This document shows, in pieces, positions 1-7,587 of a DNA stretch of 64,000 nucleotides. A program made the position numbers and the translations under genes. Source of the stretch: Amycolatopsis jiangsuensis (GTDB lineage Bacteria; Actinomycetota; Actinomycetes; Mycobacteriales; Pseudonocardiaceae); contig NZ_JACHMG010000001.1 in the NCBI RefSeq assembly GCF_014204865.1, forward strand, positions 1,798,001 to 1,862,000. The letters are read 5' to 3'. The notes under the pieces were generated by a model, which saw nothing but the letters and a program-made list of their open reading frames with translations, did not search any database and had not been told where the DNA came from. The stretch's first letter is position 1. The number at the start of each line of letters is the position of its first letter.

Positions 1-1202
1 GTGGTGAAACCCAGGACCTCGGTGGGGACCTCCAGCGCGTCCAGCGCCCGGGTCAGTGCGTCGACGACCACCGCGGTGAGCGGCACATGCTGTTTCATCG
101 AGCCGGAGCAGTCGAGCAGCACGGTGACCGACGCGGCGGCCCGCGGTGCGATCGCCTCGTCCTGGAAGATGCGGTGCTCACCGGGAGAGGCGACCAGAGT
201 GGACAGCCGTCGGCCGTCGATACGGCCCTGCTCGAGCCCGTGCTCCCAACCGTCGATGGACGGCCCGGTCAGCGACGCGGCGAGTGCGCGGCGCGTTCTG
301 CCGTGGTGCAGCCGTGCCTGCGCGACAAGCTCGTCGAGCCGGGCACGGAATTCCTTCAGCTGCGCGGGACGGACGAGTTCGGCAGCGGTGCGCTGGCGGT
401 CGTGCGCCGTGGTGAAGATCCGGTACCCGCCCTCGCCCGCGGAAACGCCGGGAACAGTGACCGACGGGTTCCCGGCAGCGTCCGGGCCGGATCCGTGCAG
501 GAGGTCGGCGAGGGCACGCTGCCCGGCCGACCGTGCCCGGCGCGGCGGGCCCGAGGCGGAACCGAGCAGATCGGCGACGGCGAGGGAGAATTCGGCGGCC
601 ATGGGGGCGAACCGGTCCTGCGCACCACGCAGCCGCGCGAACCGGCCGGCGCGGGGGCCGAACTCGGGTGCCAGTACCGCCCGCATCGGCTCGATCGTCT
701 CCTCGATTCCGATGGGCACGGCGCGACCGGTCAGATGCGACCAGGACATCGCCGCCACCGCGAGCAGCAGCAGACCCGACTCGGTGTGCGTCAACCCGTT
801 CGCCGCGGCCTTCTCCAGCCAATGCCCGGTGCGGTGCGCCAGATTCGCCGTCATGCCCGGAAGCGACCGCGGTGGCGAGGATTCGACCCGGAACTGCTCC
901 AGCTGGTCATAGACCAGGCAGCCGACCGCACCCACCGGCCGGTACCGCTGGTGTACCGCCACATCGGTGGCCCGCAGGTGCAGGGCGAGTGCGTCGGCGG
1001 CACCCCGCCGGCACGCGGCGTCCTCGTCGGTGGTGGCGTGCAGATGCGGTGCCAGCATCCGCATCCGCGCCGACCCACGGTAGGGCAGCCCGGCCCGGAA
1101 GCACACCGAAGAGTCCCGGCCGAGCGCGCGGACGGTGCTCGCGCGCAGCACGTCGGACCGGCGTGCGGCCCGGGCCGCCGCGCGGTCCTCGAGCGTGCTC
1201 AA
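1..1202 (-). CDS. CobT-like von Willebrand factor A (VWA) protein, C-terminus outside window
   Basis: About 400 residues are visible; the gene runs off the left edge. The start is a TTG whose TTGA overlaps the stop of the CobS-like gene, so the two are translationally coupled. The last visible part carries a VWA metal-ion-dependent adhesion motif, DCSGS at about residues 363-367, followed by the start of a typical VWA fold. In the family, CobT is the VWA subunit that works with the AAA+ protein CobS and the large subunit CobN to insert cobalt during aerobic B12 synthesis. No cobN or other cob gene is seen here, and the operon begins with an IclR regulator facing xsc. I therefore infer a chaperone or metal-insertion role for another enzyme, as for other MoxR/VWA pairs. 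The family call is firm; the function is open. Confidence 0.75.
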   Translation of the reverse strand, partial: MSTLEDRAAARAARRSDVLRASTVRALGRDSSVCFRAGLPYRGSARMRMLAPHLHATTDEDAACRRGAADALALHLRATDVAVHQRYRPVGAVGCLVYDQLEQFRVESSPPRSLPGMTANLAHRTGHWLEKAAANGLTHTESGLLLLAVAAMSWSHLTGRAVPIGIEETIEPMRAVLAPEFGPRAGRFARLRGAQDRFAPMAAEFSLAVADLLGSASGPPRRARSAGQRALADLLHGSGPDAAGNPSVTVPGVSAGEGGYRIFTTAHDRQRTAAELVRPAQLKEFRARLDELVAQARLHHGRTRRALAASLTGPSIDGWEHGLEQGRIDGRRLSTLVASPGEHRIFQDEAIAPRAAASVTVLLDCSGSMKQHVPLTAVVVDALTRALDALEVPTEVLGFT

Positions 1203-2152
1203 GCGCTGGCCCGCAGCTCGCGGTGTTCCGGATCACGGCCGAAGCACCGCTGGAAGTACTCGCCGACGACCTCCCGTTCGAATTCCGAGCACTTGTTGAT
1301 GAAACTCACCCGCAGCGCCAGCGCCGGATCACCGAGATATCCGGTGTTCTCCGCCCAGGTCACCACGGTGCGGGTGGACATCAGCGTGGCGAGGTCGCCG
1401 GATTCCTGGCCCCGCCGGGTGAGCCGGGCCAGCTCGACCATCGCCTCCGCGGTCCGCCGGTCGAGCCCGGGCACCTGAGCGGTGACGATGCCCACCTCGG
1501 CCGCCGCCGGGACGTAGTCGAGCCGGGCCACCACACTCCAGCGGTCGAGTTGCGCGTGGTTCAGCCGCCGTACGCCCTGGTAGAGGCCGTCCTGGTCGCC
1601 GAGCCCGGAAGTGTTGGCAGTCGCGAAGATCCGGAACGCCGGATGCGCGCGCAGCACCTCGTTGCGTTCGAGCAACGGAAACCGGCCCTCCTTCTCGAGC
1701 AGCCGCTGGAGCGCGAACAGCACATCCGGCCGGGCCGCGTCGTACTCGTCGAGCACCAGCGCGACCGGGCGGCGGACCGCCCACGGCAGGATTCCCTCAC
1801 GGAACTCGGTGACCTGCTTGCCTTCCCGCACCGTCACCACGTCGCGCCCGACGAGCTCCAGCCGCCCGACCTGGCCGTCGAGGTTCACCCGCAGACAGCC
1901 CCAGTTGAGCCGGGCGGCGACCTGCTCGATGTGCGTGGACTTGCCCGATCCGTGCCGGCCGTGCAGCAGGACGCGCCGGTTGTGCGCAAACCCGAGCAGC
2001 AGGGCGAGGGTGGTCTCCGGGTCGAAGTGGTAACTCTCGTCCCGCTCCGGGACGTACTCGTCGGGATCGGCGAACGCGGGCACCGTGAGCGGCAGGTCGA
2101 GCCCGAACAGCCGCTGGGCGTCGGCGGTGGTGTCCGGTGTCCGGATGCTCAC
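1199..2152 (-). CDS. CobS-like AAA+ ATPase
   Basis: This 317-residue protein is the usual length for CobS. Walker A GRHGSGKS lies at about residues 65-72, Walker B VALVLDEYD at about 130-138, and a sensor-1 type ATANTSG near 165. A CobS-like segment with the conserved NLDGQ and the WAVRRP stretch lies between them. The GTG start overlaps the IclR stop as GTGA, and the stop overlaps the VWA gene start, so the three genes form one unit. AAA+ ATPases of this class remodel a target enzyme together with a VWA partner, for example in cobaltochelatase, NorQ/NorD and CbbQ/CbbO. The absence of cobN and the position opposite xsc argue against plain cobalamin synthesis. The target is unknown. Confidence 0.8.
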   Translation of the reverse strand: MSIRTPDTTADAQRLFGLDLPLTVPAFADPDEYVPERDESYHFDPETTLALLLGFAHNRRVLLHGRHGSGKSTHIEQVAARLNWGCLRVNLDGQVGRLELVGRDVVTVREGKQVTEFREGILPWAVRRPVALVLDEYDAARPDVLFALQRLLEKEGRFPLLERNEVLRAHPAFRIFATANTSGLGDQDGLYQGVRRLNHAQLDRWSVVARLDYVPAAAEVGIVTAQVPGLDRRTAEAMVELARLTRRGQESGDLATLMSTRTVVTWAENTGYLGDPALALRVSFINKCSEFEREVVGEYFQRCFGRDPEHRELRASA

Positions 2153-3027
2153 TCGTGCTCCTGCTCGTGGTTGTCCTCGGGGTCGTCCTCGGCCGGATCG
2201 CCGGCGGTCTCGTGCCGGCTGATCGCCTCCGCGGCGCGGCGCAGCTCCGGCAGCGTGGTGGTGACGTCGTCCAGCGGCAGGCGCATCACCGGCGCCTGGA
2301 CCGCGACACCGAGCACCGGCCGCGTCCCGTCCGCACGCGGCACCGGCACCGCCACGCACACCAAGCCCGGCAGGTACTCCTCGTCGTCGAGGGCATAGCC
2401 CTGCTCACGGATCCGCTCGAGCTCGGCCTCCAGCGCGGCCGGTTCGGTGATGGTCTTGGGCGTGTACTGCTTGAGCGGCGTGCACCCCAGCAGCCGCTGC
2501 CGCTGCTGGGCGGGCAGCTGGGCGAGGAACAGCTTTCCGCTCGCCGAGCAGTGCACCGGCACGCGGGAACCGGGGCGCAGGTAGAACTGCAGCGGTTCCG
2601 GGGTCTCCACGCGGTCGAGGTAAACCACTTCCCCCCGGGAAAGCGCGGTGATGTTGCAGCTCTCCCCCAGTTCCTGCACCAGGTGCCGGAGGATCACGTG
2701 CCGTCCGGCGTTGTGGGAATCGCTGCGCAGCAGGTTCTCCGCGAGCCGGTGCAGCCGCGCGCCGGTCGTGTAGCTGCGCCCGTCGGCCTCGCGCAGCAGC
2801 AGCCCCGCCGACTCCAGCTGCTGCAGCATCCGGTGCAGCGTCGGTTTCGGCAGGCCGGTTTCGGTCACCAACGCGGGCAGCGACACCTGCTGGTCGCCGG
2901 CCACGATCAGTTCGAGCAGCGCGAACAGGCGCAGGGCCGGAGTGTCGCCGGACAGCGGCCCGCCGGGCTCCTGGATCAGTTCCACCAGTTCCCCTTCCGT
3001 CTCGGAAAACAGTACACCCCGTCTCAT
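2149..3027 (-). CDS. IclR-family transcriptional regulator, divergent from xsc
   Basis: The protein has about 292 residues. A winged-helix DNA-binding domain sits in the first quarter, with the HTH around VSLPALVTETGLPKPTLHRM, followed by an IclR effector domain containing the typical PVHCSASGKLFLA and GYALDDEEY segments. The C-terminus ends in an unusual acidic tail rich in Glu and Asp. I chose the ATG at 3027: the in-frame GTG at 3066 would place the N-terminus inside the promoter proposed for xsc and has no good ribosome site, but that longer form cannot be excluded. The gene is coupled to the CobS-like gene by GTGA. It is the obvious local regulator of xsc-pta-tauE and of its own operon (inference from divergent placement). 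Confidence 0.82.
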   Translation of the reverse strand: MRRGVLFSETEGELVELIQEPGGPLSGDTPALRLFALLELIVAGDQQVSLPALVTETGLPKPTLHRMLQQLESAGLLLREADGRSYTTGARLHRLAENLLRSDSHNAGRHVILRHLVQELGESCNITALSRGEVVYLDRVETPEPLQFYLRPGSRVPVHCSASGKLFLAQLPAQQRQRLLGCTPLKQYTPKTITEPAALEAELERIREQGYALDDEEYLPGLVCVAVPVPRADGTRPVLGVAVQAPVMRLPLDDVTTTLPELRRAAEAISRHETAGDPAEDDPEDNHEQEHE

Positions 3028-3043
3028 TCTTGATGGCAACCCG

Positions 3044-3073
3044 TTGACGCGCACCAAGCTTGCCACCTACAGT
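3044..3073 (+). promoter_or_regulatory. Candidate sigma-70 type promoter for xsc
   Basis: TTGACG at 3044-3049 and TACAGT at 3068-3073 are separated by 18 bases. They fit a housekeeping -35/-10 pair and would place the transcript start near 3080, about 80 bases before the xsc start codon. This is pattern matching only. Confidence 0.4.
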
Positions 3074-3092
3074 CCGAACCAATCCAAGTTTC

Positions 3093-3109
3093 CGGGACGT
3101 ATCGTTCCG
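3093..3109. promoter_or_regulatory. Imperfect palindrome, candidate IclR operator in the xsc leader
   Basis: CGGGACG-TAT-CGTTCCG forms 7-base arms with one mismatch around a 3-base centre. It lies just downstream of the proposed xsc start of transcription, where a bound repressor would block it. A direct repeat CACTCAATGG occurs twice 11 bases apart immediately after it (3129-3149). IclR proteins usually bind short palindromes of this size. Binding is inferred. Confidence 0.4.
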
Positions 3110-3162
3110 TTTTTTCAACTCGGTAGGCACTCAATGGACACTCAATGGGCAGGGAGCTGGTA

Positions 3163-4947
3163 ATGGGCGAGCAGACCACCGGGCCGCAGAAGATGACCCC
3201 GTCGGAGGCCTTCGTCGAAACCCTGGCGGCCAACGGAGTCACCGAGATCTTCGGCATCATGGGCTCGGCCTTCATGGACGCGATGGACATCTTCGCGCCG
3301 GCCGGGATCAAGCTGATCCCGGTCGTGCACGAGCAGGGCGCGGCGCACATGGCCGACGGCTACGCCCGGGTCAGCGGGCGGCACGGCGTGGTGATCGGGC
3401 AGAACGGCCCGGGCATCAGCAACTGCGTCACCGCGATCGCGGCGGCGTTCTGGGCGCACAGCCCGGTGGTCATGGTGACCCCGGAAACCGGCACCATGGG
3501 CATCGGGCTCGGCGGTTTCCAGGAAGCCAACCAGCTGCCGATGTTCCAGGAGTTCACCAAGTACCAGGCGCACGTGAACAACCCGGCACGGATGGCGGAG
3601 CTGACCGGGCGGGCGTTCGACCGGGCGATGTCGGAGATGGGCCCCACCCAGCTGAACATCCCGCGCGACCACTTCTACGGCGAGATCGAGACCGAGATCC
3701 CGGTACCGCAGCGGGTCGACCGCGGCCCCGGCGGCACGCGCAGCCTGGACGAGGCGGCCGAGCTGCTCGCCACCGCGGAGTTCCCGGTGATCGTGGCCGG
3801 CGGCGGAGTGGTCTTCTCCGGCGGCGTCGAGCAGTGCCGAGAGCTCGCCGAGCGGCTCGGCGCCCCGGTGGTGAACAGCTACCAGCACAACGACTCGTTC
3901 CCGGCGAGCCATCCGCAGTGGTGCGGCCCGCTCGGCTACCAGGGGTCCAAGGCGGCGATGCGGCTGATCGCGAAGGCCGACGTGGTGCTCGCGCTGGGCA
4001 CCCGGCTCGGGCCGTTCGGCACGCTCCCCCAGCACGGCCTCGACTACTGGCCGAAGCAGGCGAAGATCGTCCAGGTCGACGCGGACCACCGGATGCTCGG
4101 TTTGGTCAAGAAGATCGACGTGGGCATCTGCGGGGACGCCCGGGAGTCCGCGGCCGCGCTCACCGAACGGCTGCGCAAGCGGACCCTGGCCTGCGACGCG
4201 AGCCGCGGGCAGCGCGCCGACGAGATCCGCGACGAGAAGCTGGCGTGGGAACGCGAACTGGACTCGTGGCTGCACGAGACCGACTCCTACAGCCTCGACA
4301 TGATCACCGAACAGCAGCAGGAGGACGGCAACTGGCTGCATCCGCGCCAGGTTCTGCGTGAGCTCGAGAAGGCGATGCCGGAGCACGTGATGGTGTCCAC
4401 CGACATCGGCAACATCAACTCGGTCGCGCACAGCTACCTGCGGTTCGAGGAACCCCGCAGCTTCTTCGCCCCGATGAGCTTCGGCAACTGCGGGTACGCG
4501 CTGCCGACCATCATCGGCGCCAAGGTCGCCGCCCCGGACCGCCCCGCCATCGCCTACGCCGGCGACGGCGCGTGGGGCATGAGCATGGGCGAGATCATGA
4601 CCGCGGTGCGCCACGACATCCCGGTCACCGCGGTCGTGTTCCACAACCGGCAGTGGGGCGCGGAGAAGAAGAACCAGGTCGACTTCTACAACCGCCGGTT
4701 CGTCGCGGGCGAGCTGGAGAGCGAAAGCTTCGCCGGAATCGCCCGCGCGATGGGTGCGGACGGCATCGTGGTCGACTCGCTCGACGAGGTCGGCCCCGCG
4801 CTGCGCAAGGCCGTGTCCGCGCAGATGGACGAGGGTCGCACCACCGTCGTGGAGGTCATGTGCACCCGCGAGCTCGGTGACCCGTTCCGCCGGGACGCAC
4901 TGCGCAAGCCGGTGCGGACGCTGGACAAGTACCGCGACTACGTCTGA
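3163..4947 (+). CDS. xsc: Sulfoacetaldehyde acetyltransferase (Xsc)
   Basis: Xsc is a thiamine-diphosphate enzyme converting sulfoacetaldehyde and phosphate into acetyl phosphate and sulfite, the desulfonation step of taurine and isethionate breakdown. The 594-residue protein has the ThDP enzyme layout. The catalytic Glu lies in [14 protein letters not shown] (about residue 57), there is a central domain, and the C-terminal ThDP motif starts GDGAWGM near residue 467 and ends at HN about 28 residues later, followed by QWGAEKKNQ typical of Xsc. I chose the ATG at 3163 because AGGGAG precedes it by six bases; an upstream in-frame ATG at 3145 lacks such a site. It is followed by pta and a sulfite exporter gene, the classical set. 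No enzyme making sulfoacetaldehyde is adjacent. Confidence 0.95.
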   Translation: MGEQTTGPQKMTPSEAFVETLAANGVTEIFGIMGSAFMDAMDIFAPAGIKLIPVVHEQGAAHMADGYARVSGRHGVVIGQNGPGISNCVTAIAAAFWAHSPVVMVTPETGTMGIGLGGFQEANQLPMFQEFTKYQAHVNNPARMAELTGRAFDRAMSEMGPTQLNIPRDHFYGEIETEIPVPQRVDRGPGGTRSLDEAAELLATAEFPVIVAGGGVVFSGGVEQCRELAERLGAPVVNSYQHNDSFPASHPQWCGPLGYQGSKAAMRLIAKADVVLALGTRLGPFGTLPQHGLDYWPKQAKIVQVDADHRMLGLVKKIDVGICGDARESAAALTERLRKRTLACDASRGQRADEIRDEKLAWERELDSWLHETDSYSLDMITEQQQEDGNWLHPRQVLRELEKAMPEHVMVSTDIGNINSVAHSYLRFEEPRSFFAPMSFGNCGYALPTIIGAKVAAPDRPAIAYAGDGAWGMSMGEIMTAVRHDIPVTAVVFHNRQWGAEKKNQVDFYNRRFVAGELESESFAGIARAMGADGIVVDSLDEVGPALRKAVSAQMDEGRTTVVEVMCTRELGDPFRRDALRKPVRTLDKYRDYV

Positions 4948-4956
4948 CCGAACCGG

Positions 4957-4983
4957 GGCGGTCCGGCCCGGCGCCGGACCGCC
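4957..4983 (+). terminator. Strong hairpin between xsc and pta (attenuator or processing site)
   Basis: An 11-base perfect inverted repeat, GGCGGTCCGGC paired with GCCGGACCGCC around a 5-base loop, starts nine bases after the xsc stop and ends seven bases before the pta ribosome site (AGGAAAG). There is no U-tract. It could reduce read-through or stabilise the xsc message so that Xsc is made in excess over Pta. Confidence 0.5.
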
Positions 4984-5005
4984 CTCCTCAGGAAAGCGGT
5001 GCACC

Positions 5006-6022
5006 GTGCCGACCTCCGAAGTGCTGGCCGAGCCCTTCCCGCTGTACCGCCGGTGGCTCGGTGTCCTGGACGGCGAACCGCGCACGGTCGCGCTGGCCGA
5101 CGGCGAAGACCCCCGCGCGGTCCAGGCCGCGAAGCAGCTGCACGACGAAGCGGTGATCGCGCCGCGGCTCATCGGCGATCCGGCCGCGATTCACCGCGTG
5201 TGCCGGGAAACCGGGATCCGGCTGCCCCCGGACGTCGTCGTGGACGCCCGGGCGCTCGCCGGCGACCCACGCGTGCGGCGACGGATCGAGACCCGCCTGG
5301 CGAAGCATCCGGACCGGATCCCGGACGCGCTGGCCGATCCGCTCGCCGCGGCGGTGGCCGGCACCGCCGCCGGGGTCTTCGACGTGTGCGTGGCCGGCGC
5401 GGCGCGGCCGAGTTCCGACGTGCTGCGCGCGGCCCTGCGCTACGCCGGCCTGCGGCCGGCCACTGCCACGTTGAGCAGCTGCTTCCTGCTCGTCCTGCCG
5501 ACCGGCCGGTGCCTGACCTTCGCCGACTGCGCGGTGGTGCCCGACCCCTCCGCGGAGGAGCTCGCGGACATCGCCGTAGCCTCCGCCGGTACGCACGAGG
5601 CATTGACCGGACAGGAGCCCACCATCGCGATGCTCTCGTTCTCCACCCTCGGCAGCGCCTCGCACGAGCGGGTCGAGCGGGTGCGCCGGGCGACCGAGCT
5701 GCTGCGCAGGCGGGACATCGGCTACCGCGTCGACGGAGAACTGCAGTTCGACGCCGCGGTGGTGGCCGGCATCGGGCGGCGCAAGGCACCGGGTTCCGAG
5801 GTCGCGGGCAGAGCCACCGTGCTCGTCTTCCCCAACCTCGACGCGGGCAACATCGGGTACAAGATCGCCGAGCGGCTCGGCCGGGCCCGCGCGTTCGGCC
5901 CGGTTCTGCAGGGCTTGGCGGCGCCGGTCAACGATCTCTCCCGCGGCTGCACGGCGGCCGACATCGCGGTGACCGCGGTGCTCACGGCGGTCCGGGCGTC
6001 CGGCGGGACCGGAGCCGGATGA
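5006..6022 (+). CDS. pta: Phosphate acetyltransferase of the Xsc operon
   Basis: The 338-residue protein is a single PTA/PTB domain of the usual short-Pta length. It shows the family pattern with LADGEDPRA near the N-terminus, [14 protein letters not shown] and CVAGA in the middle, MLSFSTLGS, and the C-terminal [16 protein letters not shown] segment. It should convert the acetyl phosphate released by Xsc into acetyl-CoA. The GTG start is preceded by AGGAAAG. The gene sits directly behind xsc, and its stop overlaps the ATG of the exporter (ATGA), so the three genes form one operon. Pta encoded next to xsc rather than with ackA is a known hallmark of sulfonate pathways. Confidence 0.9.
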   Translation: MPTSEVLAEPFPLYRRWLGVLDGEPRTVALADGEDPRAVQAAKQLHDEAVIAPRLIGDPAAIHRVCRETGIRLPPDVVVDARALAGDPRVRRRIETRLAKHPDRIPDALADPLAAAVAGTAAGVFDVCVAGAARPSSDVLRAALRYAGLRPATATLSSCFLLVLPTGRCLTFADCAVVPDPSAEELADIAVASAGTHEALTGQEPTIAMLSFSTLGSASHERVERVRRATELLRRRDIGYRVDGELQFDAAVVAGIGRRKAPGSEVAGRATVLVFPNLDAGNIGYKIAERLGRARAFGPVLQGLAAPVNDLSRGCTAADIAVTAVLTAVRASGGTGAG

Positions 6023-6735
6023 CGCTCCTGTTCGCGGCGCTCGCCGTCGCCTTCTCCGCGCTGATCGGCGGGGCGACGGGATTCGCGTCGTCACTGCTGG
6101 CCACGCCGGCGTTGCTGCTGCTCGGCTACGACGTGCCGCTGGTCGTGACGGTGAACCTCAGCGCGACGCTCGTGTCGCGAATTCTGGTGGTGTGCCGATC
6201 ATGGCGGTCGATCGAGCCGAGACGGATCGGCCTGCTCGTCGCCGGAAGCGCGCCCGGCGCCGTGCTCGGCGCCCTGACTGTCGGCCTGGTCCCGGCGCAG
6301 CTCCTGCGAATCCTCGCGGGCGTCACGGTGGCCGCGCTGGGACTGCTGCTGTTGCTCCCGTCGGCAGGCCGAGTCCCGGGCCGGACGAGTCACGTCGCGA
6401 CCGGGCTGGCCAGCGGCTACCTGGCCACCTCGGTCTCCTTGAACGGCCCGCCGGTCGCCGCGCTGCTCAGCCGGGCGGATCTGCCGGTGCGCCGGTTCAT
6501 CGCGAACCTGGCCTGCTATTTCATCACCACGAACCTGATCTCCCTCGCCGCACTCGCGCTCAGCGGCGGCATCCCGGCGCACGGCCTGCTGCCGCTGCTG
6601 CCGATCCTGCTGGTAGCCGCCGTCGCCGGCAACCAGCTCGGTACTGCGGTGTCGGCACTGCTGCCCCGGAAGGCCTTCAAGGTCGTCGTGGCAGTCCTCG
6701 TCATCGCCTCCGGCGTGGCGACCGCGTGCGCTTGA
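6019..6735 (+). CDS. TauE/SafE-family membrane protein, likely sulfite exporter
   Basis: The 238-residue protein is nearly all hydrophobic, with about seven to eight predicted membrane segments in two similar halves. The N-terminal [20 protein letters not shown] and the second-half [19 protein letters not shown] segments are TauE/SafE signatures. It overlaps pta by ATGA. In Xsc pathways such proteins export the toxic sulfite released by desulfonation; that assignment rests on the operon context, since the family also carries other sulfur compounds and organic anions. Confidence 0.85.
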   Translation: MTLLFAALAVAFSALIGGATGFASSLLATPALLLLGYDVPLVVTVNLSATLVSRILVVCRSWRSIEPRRIGLLVAGSAPGAVLGALTVGLVPAQLLRILAGVTVAALGLLLLLPSAGRVPGRTSHVATGLASGYLATSVSLNGPPVAALLSRADLPVRRFIANLACYFITTNLISLAALALSGGIPAHGLLPLLPILLVAAVAGNQLGTAVSALLPRKAFKVVVAVLVIASGVATACA

Positions 6736-6795
6736 CCCACCGCGCACTGCGTTAATCTGGCCCGGCCAGCAAACCAGCCAGCACGACGGACGCCC

Positions 6796-7587
6796 GTGAA
6801 TCACTCACCAGCTCAGCCACCCGCCGGGACCCAGGCCATCCGGCGTGCGCTCGGCGTACTGCGACTGCTCGTGAACGAGGACGGCGAGTTGTCCCTCCCG
6901 GCGATCGCGCGGCGGCTCGACCTCACTCCGGGCACCGCGCACCGCGTCGTCGGCGCGCTGAGCGTGGACGGTCTCGTGACGCACAATCCGCACACCGACG
7001 CCTATCACCTCGGGCCGGGCGCGATCCTGCTCGGCCAGGCCGCGCAACGGGTGCACGGGCTGGAGCGCGCGTTACCGGTGATCGAACGGGTCAACGAGGA
7101 CACCGGCGAATCCGTCAACATCACCATCCGCGACGGCGGTGAGTCGGTGGTGCTGCTGCGCGCCCAGTCCACCCTCCCGCTGCGCTTCGAACAGCATCCC
7201 GGAGCCCGCTTCCCGTTGTACACCACGGCTTCCGGCAAGGCGATGCTCGCATGGTCGCTGGATGCGGAGAGCTATCTGGCCGGCCTGCCCGAACACCTGT
7301 CCGCGCTGACCGAGCACACCCTGGCCACCCGCGAGGAGCTTGCCCTGCAGCTGGCCCAGACCCGCGATCGCGGCTACAGCATCGACGACGAGGAGAACGT
7401 GGCGGGGGTGCGCTGCGTCGGCGCCGCGGTGCTGGACGACCAGGGGCTGGCGAAGGCCGCTGTGGTGATCCAGGTGCCGACAGTGCGGCTGCCCGACGAG
7501 CGCCTCCCGCATCTGGGCGCGCGAGCGGTCGCGGCCGCGGCCGAGGTCGCCCAGTTCCTGCCACCGGACCGCTTCACCCGCCACTGA
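6796..7587 (+). CDS. IclR-family transcriptional regulator
   Basis: The 263-residue protein has the N-terminal winged HTH (LSLPAIARRLDLTPGTAHRV) and an IclR effector domain with the PLYTTASGKAMLA and GYSIDDEEN segments. It starts with GTG 60 bases after tauE on the same strand and converges with the FAD/Fe-S gene, overlapping its 3' end by 14 bases. It may be the last gene of the sulfonate operon, or it may serve the hydroxyacid genes downstream; the sequence does not decide. It is a second, clearly different IclR protein from the one divergent from xsc. Confidence 0.83.
   Translation: MNHSPAQPPAGTQAIRRALGVLRLLVNEDGELSLPAIARRLDLTPGTAHRVVGALSVDGLVTHNPHTDAYHLGPGAILLGQAAQRVHGLERALPVIERVNEDTGESVNITIRDGGESVVLLRAQSTLPLRFEQHPGARFPLYTTASGKAMLAWSLDAESYLAGLPEHLSALTEHTLATREELALQLAQTRDRGYSIDDEENVAGVRCVGAAVLDDQGLAKAAVVIQVPTVRLPDERLPHLGARAVAAAAEVAQFLPPDRFTRH

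Noticed and set aside
1..2398. Long plus-strand open frames of several hundred codons across the left end
   Set aside because: They are rich in Arg, Pro, Ser and Ala with no family motifs, and lie opposite the clear CobS/CobT-like and IclR genes. High GC makes such antisense frames common.
3142..5172. 676-codon minus-strand frame opposite xsc
   Set aside because: The plus strand encodes an unmistakable Xsc. The antisense product is low-complexity and has no domain.
6736..6795. Terminator between tauE and the second IclR gene
   Set aside because: No stem longer than about five bases could be drawn in the 60-base gap.
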